A stretch of DNA of 64,000 nt, from contig OZ241746.1 in NCBI GenBank assembly GCA_965201045.1, positions 2,914,001-2,978,000 of the forward strand. Direction: 5' to 3'. The DNA is from JAPORK01 sp026710285. GTDB taxonomy: Bacteria; Pseudomonadota; Gammaproteobacteria; Pseudomonadales; Endozoicomonadaceae. Position 1 is the first letter of the stretch; the number at the start of each line of letters is the position of its first letter. Of the stretch, positions 29,387 through 38,800 are shown piece by piece. The notes beneath the pieces were generated by a model. The model was not told the DNA's origin. It saw only the letters and a program-made list of their open reading frames with translations, and did not search any database. The position numbers and the translations under genes are program-made.

Positions 29387-29842
29387 ATGAAACGATTTCC
29401 AAATGAAATTATTCTTTTATTTTCTGCCATTGCTTTAATCTTAATTTCTAAAAATGCTTTTGCATATTCTGGCTGTGTTAGAAACATGGATGCAAAGAAG
29501 ATTGAATGTTCTTATTTTGCAGGAGAATTAAATGGAAATAATATTAATATTCTCAAGAACACTCTTGATCAATATGATAAAGGTATACAAGTTGGAAGAT
29601 GTTTTGTTTATTATGCATATATTCCGGATTATGTAGATAAAAATAAGAATTTTCTGCATTATATACAACAAATAACTATTAAAGTTAATGATTCATTGGT
29701 TTGTAAATTAAATGATATCATTGATGGTGGCTGTATGGTATACGATAAGTGTAATAGTGTCGATGTACAGTATTATACAAAAAATCAGGCATTAGATTCA
29801 TTTGTAAAAACATTGCCCATTATTATTCATGAAAGATTTTAA
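29387..29842 (+). CDS. Secreted cysteine-rich protein, unknown function
   Basis: I chose ATG 29387 rather than the GTG nine bases earlier, because that GTG is part of the ribosome-binding site AAGAGGTG at 29373-29380, six bases before the ATG. The product is about 151 residues. Residues 1 to about 26 form a classical signal peptide (basic MKRF, hydrophobic IILLFSAIALILIS, NAFA cleavage site). The mature part of about 125 residues has six cysteines (in SGCVR, IECSY, GRCFV, LVCKL, GGCMV and DKCNS), enough for three disulfides, and no transmembrane segment. It sits alone between the two RHS clusters in the opposite orientation. An immunity or inhibitor role toward the RHS cargo is possible from position only; there is no direct evidence. 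I do not recognise the family. Confidence 0.7.
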   Translation: MKRFPNEIILLFSAIALILISKNAFAYSGCVRNMDAKKIECSYFAGELNGNNINILKNTLDQYDKGIQVGRCFVYYAYIPDYVDKNKNFLHYIQQITIKVNDSLVCKLNDIIDGGCMVYDKCNSVDVQYYTKNQALDSFVKTLPIIIHERF

Positions 29843-30273
29843 TTTTTGTTAAAGAACTACATAATCAGGATAAGTTTAATTTGTAGAATTTACAATTTAT
29901 AATATCTGTTCATTGTCACTTGTAAGCGTAACTTATCATGGCTTACACAGTGACAAATAGTATAACTGTGATAAAAGGTTTATTGATAGTTTTATTATAG
30001 AGAAAGAATATCTAAACTATAATTTATGTGTATGTATTGTGTCGTTTTATGGTAGAGGTTAAGCGCAATTCAGATAATAATATTCAATTTCAGTTGCTGA
30101 ATAAAAACATCAAAATCCCCTAATATCCGCAGTAATTTTTATTATTTTTTTCTGAATAATTGTAAGTAGTGACAGAAGAGAAGAGAAATTTTTATAGTCT
30201 GTTCTTATGTGAAATTATTAATAATATCAATGAGTTAATTTTTTTCTGTTTATTTAAACGAAAGTGTTATTTA
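29843..30273. other. Intergenic region between the secreted protein and RHS 4
   Basis: The two genes converge here. It contains one imperfect hairpin (29913-29956) and otherwise AT-rich DNA with no gene that I can support. Confidence 0.45.
29913..29956. terminator. Imperfect hairpin after the secreted-protein gene
   Basis: TTGTCACTTGTAAGC and GCTTACACAGTGACAA pair with one bulge around a 13-base loop, 70 bases after the stop codon, in a convergent intergenic region where a bidirectional terminator would fit. No clear T-run follows. Confidence 0.4.
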
Positions 30274-33200
30274 CTACATACCCTCTGCCAAAACCAAAGA
30301 GTAAAAAATATCTCTGGGAATACTTTTATCTTCCTCTTCACCTACTCCAAGATGAGAAAACAATAAGTCTTCAATATACCAGGCTTTACCAACACAGTAA
30401 GATGCAGCATCCTCTTTGAAATCATAAGTTGCCCAAAGCTCATTAGTTATTCTATGTATAAGTTGTGTATGGAATGTAGTTGTAACAGCATGGATTTCTC
30501 CGGGGGTTTGAATTACCTGCTCTAATGAAGATGTCCTACCTGGAAAAGCTAATAACTTACCGTTGTTGCTTACTGATTTTAAAAGAGTAAAGTAGGCATT
30601 CAGGTAGTTCTTTAATTTGGAATCATATTCTGAACCCGTTATATCAATTGATAATTCGTAGTTCATCAGATGCATTTTAGCTTTAAAAAAGCTGTGTATA
30701 TAATTAAAATTTATAGGTTGTTTTGTCACCTTCGCTGTAGCAAGCACACATCCAAAATCACATTCTATTATGTTTCTATCACCATTTTCTAATGATTTTA
30801 GAGTTGACCAAACCGTTCCCAGCGTCTCTATAGTTGTTATTCTAAAAAACAGATTATCATCTTTTCTGGTAAGAATTGTTGGCATCATACCTTCTAAATG
30901 TGACATAAAGTTTAGCATATACCAGGTCTCATCCTGTTCCGTTAATGCCGGCATACCAAGAAGACCAAGCATATGCATATGCAACGTTTTGAGTTCTATT
31001 TGCGGAATGTTCATTACCGTTTTTGCCATAGATGACGGTGTTGATAAGGTGAAAAAAAGTCCTGCATCTACGGCTGCAGTGACAGCCATAGTCGCCATTC
31101 CAATACCTCCTATAACAGAGGCTGCTATATTTAACCCTTTATTGGCAGGTATAACCGATGCAACAACCGGAACACTACCAGCAATGGTTGCACCGGCTGT
31201 TATGGCAGATGCTATTACCGAACCTCCGTAAGTGTAAGCTGAGGCACCTAACGTAGCAATAGTCAAACCGGTTGTAATTACAGTACCAGCAATATGTGCC
31301 CACTTTGCATGCAATGCATTAAACCCAAACGAGCCGGCATAACCAAACCATTTAAATATAGTACCAATCCATTTTGGTATATTACCTGTAGGGTCACTGT
31401 TCATTATCGGATTATTGCTACCAAAACCATAGCCACCACCTGCCGGATCTTCACTGACAAAATAACGTTGTCCCGGATTATACGTTCTATGTCCTGCACC
31501 TAAAAATTGCCAGCCAGTTGCAGGGTCTGTTCGTTCTCCATCAAACCCCATGAGTGTTTGCTGATATAAAGGCTTTATCTCAGACTCATCATGCCAGCGC
31601 ATACCATATGGACTATAAATATTACGCTGACTGAGTTTATATATATTATGATTTTTTTCAGAACGGGTTAATATGGCAACGACATCGCCTTTATAGTTAC
31701 TTTCATTATATGTATGAATAATTCCGTCAATAGTTTTTGCTGCACCCTGATATCCGATAATATGAATATCCTGCTCAGGGCTGATAACTGTTTCATTAAT
31801 CAGATGATGACCACGATAAAACAGATAACTGGTGCCTGCACTACTTTTTTCCATCACTTCTTTGCCTGAACTATTATAAGTATAATTACTTTGTTGTCCG
31901 TCTGGTTTAGCTACCCGAAGAATCTGGTTAAAAGCGTTATATGCAATATGGTTACCCTCTCCGTCTGTAGTCATATTACCCATGATATCGTAATTAAAAT
32001 GATGAGTTACCGGTGAGTGGTTATCCCAGCTGGTACTTATTATTTGAAGACGAAGCGGGGATGAAGCATCAGTATAACGGTAGTCTGTCACTTTACTTAA
32101 TGTTTGTTGTTGTGATGAGTTTTGTAATTGTTCATGTAAACGGAACAATCGGTTTAATGGGGTAAAATAATAATTTTGTTCAGTAATGATGGGTGCATTT
32201 TTTAAACCAGAATGCTTAAAAACAGTATCTCTTGGGCATAATACATTTGCAGATGTACCACTACAGGTCATTCTGACCAGATTATCCAGTGCATCATACT
32301 GATAATGAAAAGAAGCCAGCTGATTTTTGGTTTGATAAGTTTTTGCTGTAATATTATCAAAAAGATCATAGTGGAAAGACCATCGGGATAGTAATGCATT
32401 ATTTAATGTATCTGTGACCATATCTGCATGACCCAAACGATCATAATGAACAGATCTGTGCACACCGCTACCATACTGTATGGCAATAACACGTGAAAAA
32501 TCATCATAGATAAAGGTGGATAATATTTGCTTTTTTTTAGAGTGATTCTGCTGATAAAGGATATTTGTTACTCTTCCCAACCTATCATAAACGCTATATG
32601 TTTTGTTTTTAGAAATATCAGTAACACTTATACTACGCCGGTTATCATCATAATACCATAGAAGTTTATAATTTAGGTGACTATTTTTTTCTGTATGTAA
32701 CTGTTTCCGGATTAATCCGTCATCATCATAAATAAATTCTGTTTTTCCTGTCATATCTTGCTGATGGGTTATCAGCATAGTCACATGATCGTAAGTAAAT
32801 TGTGACCGAAGTTTTCCATCCAGAAAAGTTGCAATGGGTAATCTCAGCTTATTATATTTAACCACAGCAGTATGTCCTGCCGGTGAAACAGAAGAAGCAG
32901 GCTTACCATCTTCAGTGTAGGTAAAAACAGTGTGCTGACCATCTTCTCCTGCTCGCCATAATAGTTCACCTGCTGCATTATATTGTGCAGAAGAGAGCAG
33001 ATAATTACCACCTGAAGCAGGTTGTGCCCAACGCTGGATAATATGTCCAGTTAGATCATAAATATAATGGATCTTGTCACCCACAGGATCGGTGATATCA
33101 GTTAATTGTCCGAGCGTATTATAATGTTTTTTTACAATATGCTTCATGGGATCTGTTACAGTCATTAATCGTCCAAAACCATCATAGGTCATTTGAGACA

Positions 33201-35844
33201 GATGCATTTCTGCCAGATCTGTTTGTAAATAGTGACCGGAACAAATTGTTTTTAACGATGGCAATGGATTATTACTCGCAGGCAGTACCCATTGTTTAAT
33301 TGGTTTGTATAATAGATTTGATTTTACTACCAATAATGCAGAACGCTTTCCGTAACTACTTTTTTTGTAACTGATTACACACCGGTCAGTATCATCATAT
33401 AATGTAACCGCTGTCTCTTTATCAGGCAGGTAAACCTTTGTTACTCTGCCGGAGTCATCATATTCCTGTGTTGTTGTTAGTGCATACAGTTTGTTTGAAG
33501 CATTAAAAAGATAGACAGACTGAGCAGCTGAATGTCCATACTGGTCATAAGTTGTTTTGTGTTTTAAAATCCAGTGACCTGGCATTGCTTTTCCTGCTGT
33601 TGAAACTGCTTCATTAAAAGTCATCAGTTGCCGTCCGGATCCGTCAAAAATGATTTTGCTTTGCATGCCGTTAGCTGCGGTAATCAGAACCTGATTCAGT
33701 GCAGGTGATATCGTATATTCATAATGGCTGCTGGCTGCAAAGGCAGTACCCAAAGCCATATCTGTCTGTATGGGACGGTCCCAGATATCATAGTGGTAAC
33801 GGACTACATTTTGACGGGATGGATCAATGTCTTGTAATATATGGTTAGTGAACAGGCTGGTCGTTATATAAGATGATAGCCTTTTTTTATTTGTATTTAG
33901 TTCAATTGCACTCCATGTGGTTTTGCTACAATTATCTAAACTTTTGGTGTAATAGTAATCCTGGATAACTGATGCTAGTTTAGCAGATGGTTTTATATTA
34001 CCAGTAAAAATAGTCTGCTTTAGTAGCCCGTAATTGAAGGCATTACTTTTATCCTGATAGTATCGCCGGGTAGTGATTCGGTATTGCTGACCTGAACGCT
34101 GTATCTGATGATCCATTATCAGGATATAACCATTTCCAAAACGGTTTGGTTGTTTACGATAATAATTATAGGTAATAACCGGAGGCAAATAAACAGTTGC
34201 TGAATCATCAGTATGTGCTGGATACAAGACTGCTGATTCTGTCAGGTTGCTAAATGGCCACTCTTTAGGAGCAGCAGGACAAGCAGTATCACCACTGGCA
34301 GGGCAATAGTGGATTTTTGTAAGACGTCCATAGCTGTCTGTATGAGAAACAACCCGCCCCTGCTGATCATATTGGCTGGTTTCAGAAGTTATAGCAGGTA
34401 AACCTGAAGTATCTTTGTCGTCCCACAATTTAGTTACTATTTTTAATGGCTGGCTGTAAGTAGCCGGCAGATCAGCAAAAGAAGAGTGAGCACATCCATC
34501 ACGCTGATCAGTACGACAGAATAAGCTTTGTACTTCCGATAATTTATGCCAGGTGTGATCACTGATTTGCTGATCATTAATTAATAAATGGTATTTATTG
34601 TAAGTACGTATTTCCTGAGTAATACCATTGTCTTCCAGTGTGCGGTAAGTATAACTAACGGGTGCTTCAAACAGCATATCTTTAAAAGTACTTATATGTT
34701 GCTCCAGACCTGCATTAAAACCAAGGTAATTATGTTCATTACTATTTGTCTGCGTATATCGATAGTGAGTTGTCATCAGTGGTTGTCCTGCACCGGGATC
34801 AACTGTTTTGGCAGTTACTACACATAATGAAACAGCTGATTTATTAACCAGCCTATGGATTTTCATTTCATCATTACAATTATAAGTAAATGTTTTTTTT
34901 AATCCTGTGGGATAACTGACTTTTGTAATGAGATGACCTGTATAGTAAAAACGAATACTATACCTGTAATCATTGTCTTGTACAGGAAGTGTAACAGAAC
35001 GGATTTTGCCTTTTTCCTTATGAATTAGTACTGAAACAGGTTGCCCTTCACTGTTTTTACTAATGACTTTGATATAATTCTCTTTATAATTCAGTAGAAT
35101 GCTGTGGTGCTCATCATCAGTAACTGACTGTAACAGATGGGTACCAGCCTGGTAAAAAAAATGAACAGACCATCCATTTTGTTGTTCCAAAGATGTTTCA
35201 TATCCTGCATCATCGAGTGTCTCTCTTAAACCATTAGCATAAGTGATAATCAGATGGTTTTTATCCGTCATAATGAGAATATCTTTAAGTTTATGATATA
35301 AAGGAAACCACTGACTATTATTTTTTTGTTGCAAATAAAAATTTTGACCCGTTGATGTTGTTAACTGATGGGTTATCGGATTAAAATAGGTAAGATTCCA
35401 TTTCCATCCATAACCCAGTTTATCCGTATCAGCATATGCGTTGCTGCTGTAATTGATTTCCAGGTCGATATTTGGACCATGTCCCCAGTTGCTGAGCAGG
35501 TTGCCTGCTTTAATGTGAGAGCTCAATATACCTGTACGTGGATCAATCTCTGTTCCCCATATTCTTTTAAAATTAAAGGCATTAGACCAGGGAGTATCTG
35601 CAGCTGATCCTGTATTAATAATATTTGAGTTGTATTTTTTTTTACTATATAAAGAGGCATGAAACGGATTACTTTTTTTTTGTAATGGTTGTCTATATGT
35701 ATATAAACTGTGTTGATTTACATGTATAATAGCCACAGCTGCAGATACAAATAGAAAACATTGTTCGTAAAAATAGGTTGATATAAAAAATGAGAATACT
35801 AACCAAATACAAATTGATGGTTGTTTGTAATATTTAAAATACAT
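30274..35844 (-). CDS. RHS/YD-repeat toxin-like protein 4 (1856 aa)
   Basis: Last gene of the right cluster. It starts MYFKYYKQPS with hydrophobic residues about 11-30, has IWGTEIDPRTG in the first shell module, and ends the shell at DPTGNIP near residue 1484. Residues about 85-640 are nearly identical to copy 5, while the cargo matches copy 7 instead: TLSTPSSMAKTVMNI, then Cys1699 in ECDFGCVLATAKV, His1785 and His1792 in GEIHAVTTTFH, and Asp1808 in TYDFKED. The cargo opens with a His/Met-rich strand (TLHMHMLGLLGMP). No immunity-like gene follows; the next DNA downstream is the AT-rich convergent spacer. The gap to copy 5 is 49 bases, consistent with one transcript. Confidence 0.9.
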   Translation of the reverse strand: MYFKYYKQPSICIWLVFSFFISTYFYEQCFLFVSAAVAIIHVNQHSLYTYRQPLQKKSNPFHASLYSKKKYNSNIINTGSAADTPWSNAFNFKRIWGTEIDPRTGILSSHIKAGNLLSNWGHGPNIDLEINYSSNAYADTDKLGYGWKWNLTYFNPITHQLTTSTGQNFYLQQKNNSQWFPLYHKLKDILIMTDKNHLIITYANGLRETLDDAGYETSLEQQNGWSVHFFYQAGTHLLQSVTDDEHHSILLNYKENYIKVISKNSEGQPVSVLIHKEKGKIRSVTLPVQDNDYRYSIRFYYTGHLITKVSYPTGLKKTFTYNCNDEMKIHRLVNKSAVSLCVVTAKTVDPGAGQPLMTTHYRYTQTNSNEHNYLGFNAGLEQHISTFKDMLFEAPVSYTYRTLEDNGITQEIRTYNKYHLLINDQQISDHTWHKLSEVQSLFCRTDQRDGCAHSSFADLPATYSQPLKIVTKLWDDKDTSGLPAITSETSQYDQQGRVVSHTDSYGRLTKIHYCPASGDTACPAAPKEWPFSNLTESAVLYPAHTDDSATVYLPPVITYNYYRKQPNRFGNGYILIMDHQIQRSGQQYRITTRRYYQDKSNAFNYGLLKQTIFTGNIKPSAKLASVIQDYYYTKSLDNCSKTTWSAIELNTNKKRLSSYITTSLFTNHILQDIDPSRQNVVRYHYDIWDRPIQTDMALGTAFAASSHYEYTISPALNQVLITAANGMQSKIIFDGSGRQLMTFNEAVSTAGKAMPGHWILKHKTTYDQYGHSAAQSVYLFNASNKLYALTTTQEYDDSGRVTKVYLPDKETAVTLYDDTDRCVISYKKSSYGKRSALLVVKSNLLYKPIKQWVLPASNNPLPSLKTICSGHYLQTDLAEMHLSQMTYDGFGRLMTVTDPMKHIVKKHYNTLGQLTDITDPVGDKIHYIYDLTGHIIQRWAQPASGGNYLLSSAQYNAAGELLWRAGEDGQHTVFTYTEDGKPASSVSPAGHTAVVKYNKLRLPIATFLDGKLRSQFTYDHVTMLITHQQDMTGKTEFIYDDDGLIRKQLHTEKNSHLNYKLLWYYDDNRRSISVTDISKNKTYSVYDRLGRVTNILYQQNHSKKKQILSTFIYDDFSRVIAIQYGSGVHRSVHYDRLGHADMVTDTLNNALLSRWSFHYDLFDNITAKTYQTKNQLASFHYQYDALDNLVRMTCSGTSANVLCPRDTVFKHSGLKNAPIITEQNYYFTPLNRLFRLHEQLQNSSQQQTLSKVTDYRYTDASSPLRLQIISTSWDNHSPVTHHFNYDIMGNMTTDGEGNHIAYNAFNQILRVAKPDGQQSNYTYNSSGKEVMEKSSAGTSYLFYRGHHLINETVISPEQDIHIIGYQGAAKTIDGIIHTYNESNYKGDVVAILTRSEKNHNIYKLSQRNIYSPYGMRWHDESEIKPLYQQTLMGFDGERTDPATGWQFLGAGHRTYNPGQRYFVSEDPAGGGYGFGSNNPIMNSDPTGNIPKWIGTIFKWFGYAGSFGFNALHAKWAHIAGTVITTGLTIATLGASAYTYGGSVIASAITAGATIAGSVPVVASVIPANKGLNIAASVIGGIGMATMAVTAAVDAGLFFTLSTPSSMAKTVMNIPQIELKTLHMHMLGLLGMPALTEQDETWYMLNFMSHLEGMMPTILTRKDDNLFFRITTIETLGTVWSTLKSLENGDRNIIECDFGCVLATAKVTKQPINFNYIHSFFKAKMHLMNYELSIDITGSEYDSKLKNYLNAYFTLLKSVSNNGKLLAFPGRTSSLEQVIQTPGEIHAVTTTFHTQLIHRITNELWATYDFKEDAASYCVGKAWYIEDLLFSHLGVGEEEDKSIPRDIFYSLVLAEGM

Positions 35845-35893
35845 GATATGACACTAAATTAAAGGGTATCTTTAATACTATTTGCTAAACTTT

Positions 35894-38800
35894 CTAATTC
35901 TCATATATTAATCTTGCTGAACTTAAAATCTTTCTTTCGTTGGTTTCAGAAGTAACATGAGAAAAAATTATTTGTTCTATTTCGTTTAATGTACCAAATA
36001 TTATGTGGAAATCATTATTACCAAAATAATGAAGTTCCCAACAATCAATAAATTTTGATACAGGATGAATACTATTTTGAGTTATGATAAAATAAATATG
36101 GAAAGGAAAAACAACAACCTCTTCTAATGAAGTTTTTGGTGGATGATAATCGAGAAACTGATAGTTCTGATTTATTTTTTTTATTATGTACTTAAAAAAA
36201 GATAAGGTCTGTGTATAATAATCTGGTACACTTTTTACCATCGTGTCATATATACAACGCTGTGAGTTGATTGCTGAATTTATAAAGTTAAACTTATAAT
36301 CAAAAAAAGCTGTTAAATCTGCCAGATCAAATCGCTTACTGTTGGCTATTGCCATAAGTATACACCCTGTATCAGAAGCTACAAGTGAATTGTTGATTGA
36401 TCTTAAAGCAAACCAAGCCTGCTGTATTTGATAATAAGAGTACATTTGTATATAGTAGTTGTTGTCTTCTTCAACTATAAGCTCTGGTGTAACAGACTTT
36501 AAAAGTGAGGCAGGGTCAAACTTGAAGTAATGTGATCTTCCTTCTTTTAAAATATTTACCTCAAAGTGTTGTAATGTTACATTATTTCTTTCTTCAAAAG
36601 TAAACATTGTCATTGTTGGCCGTTGTATTTTTGATATAAAAAAAAGTCCTGCATCTACAGCCGCGGTGACTACCATGGCTGCCATTTCAATACCGCCTGT
36701 AACAGAGGCTGCTATATTTAACCCTTTATTGGCAGGTATAACCGATGCAACAACCGGGATACTACCTGTAATAGTTGCACCGGCTGTTACAGCAGATGCT
36801 ATTACCGAACCTCCGTAAGTGTAAGCTGAGGCACCTAACGTAGCAATAGTCAAACCGGTTGTAATTACAGCACCAGCAATATGTGCCCACTTTGCATGCA
36901 ATGCATTAAGCCCAAAAGAACCAACATAACCTAACCATTTAAATGCAGTGCCAATCCATTCTGGTATATTACCTGTAGGATCACTGTTCATTATCGGATT
37001 GTTGCTACCAAAACCATAGCCATTACCTGCCGGATCTTCACTGACAAAATAACGTTGTCCCGGATTATACGTTCTGTGTCCTGCACCTAAAAATTGCCAA
37101 CCCGTTGCAGGGTCTGTTCGTTCTCCATCAAAACCCATGAGTGTTTGCTGATATAAAGGCTTTATCTCAGATTCATCATGCCAGTGCATACCATACGGAC
37201 TGTAAAGATTACGCTGACTGAGTTTATATACATTATGATTTTTTTCAGTACGGGTTAATATGGCAACGACATCGCCTTTATAGTTACTTTCATTATATGT
37301 GTGAATAATTCCGTCAATAGTTTTTGCTGCACCTTGATATCCGATAATATGAATATCCTGCTCAGGGCTGATAACTGTTTCATTAATCAGATGATGACCA
37401 CGATAAAAGAGATAACTGGTACCTGCGCTGCTTTTTTCCATCACTTCTTTACCTGAACTATCATAAGTATAAGTACTTTGTTGTCCATCTGATTTATCTA
37501 CCTGAAGAATTTGGTTAAAGGCATTATATACAATATGGTTGCCCTCTCCGTCTATGGTCATATTACCCATGATGTCGTAATTAAAATGATGAGTTACCGG
37601 TGAGTGGTTATTCCAGTTTGTGCTTATTGTCTGTAGACGAAGTGGTGCTGAGTTATCAGTATAACGGTAGTTAGTTACTTTACTGAGTGTCTTTTGTTGC
37701 AATGGATTTTGTAATTGTTCATGTATACGGAGCAACTGGTTTAATGGTGTAAAATAATAATTTTGTTCAGTAATAACCGGTGCGTTTTTTAAACCAGAAT
37801 ATTTAAAAACGGTATCTCTTGGACATAGTGCATTTGCAGATGTACTGCTACAGGTCATCCTGACCAGATTATTCAGTGCATCATACTGATAATGAAAAGA
37901 AGCTATCTGATTCATGGTTTGATAAGTTTTTTCTATAATATTGTCAAGAAGGTCATAATGGAAAGACCATCGGGATAGTAATGTATTGTTTAATGTATCT
38001 GTGACTGTATCTGCATGATCTAAATGATCATAATGAACAGATCGATGCATACCGCTACCATACTGTATGGTAACAACACGTGAAAAATCATCATAGGTGA
38101 AGGTGGATAATATTTGTTTCTTTTTAGAATAATCCTGTTGATAAAGGGTATTTGTTACTCTTCCAAATACATCATAAACGGTTTGTGTTTTGTTTTTAGA
38201 AATATCAGTAACACTTATACTGCGCCGGTTATTATCATAGTACCAGTATAGATTATAATTAAGATAACCATTTTTTTCTTTATGTAACTGTTGTCGAATT
38301 AATCCGTCATCATCATAAATGAATTCTGCTGTTCCTGTCATATCTTGCTGACGAGTTATCAGCATGGTTACATGATCGTAAGTAAATTGTGACTGAAGTT
38401 TTCCATCCAGAAAGGTTGCTACGGGTAATCCAAGCTGATTATATTTAACCGTAGCTGTATGTCCTGCCGGTGAAGTAGAATAAACTGGTTTACCATATTC
38501 ACTATAGGTAAAGATAGTATGCTGACCATCTTCTCCAGCTTTCCATAATAATTCACCTGCTGCATTATATTTTGCAGAAGAGAGTAGATAGTTTCCACCT
38601 GAAACAGGCTGTGCCCAGCTCTGAATAGTATGTCCGGTCAGATCATAAACGTAATGGATCTTATCACCCACAGGATCAGTTACGTCAGTTAATTGTCCGG
38701 GTGCATTATAATGTTTTTTTACAATATGCCCCATAGGGTCGGTTGATTTGATCAACCGTCCAAAACCATCATATGTCATTTGAGATAAACGAATTTTTGA

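Noticed and set aside
29387..29842. Secreted protein as the immunity protein of the RHS array
   Set aside because: Only one gene for eight diversified cargos, in opposite orientation and not adjacent to each tip; position alone is not enough to call it.
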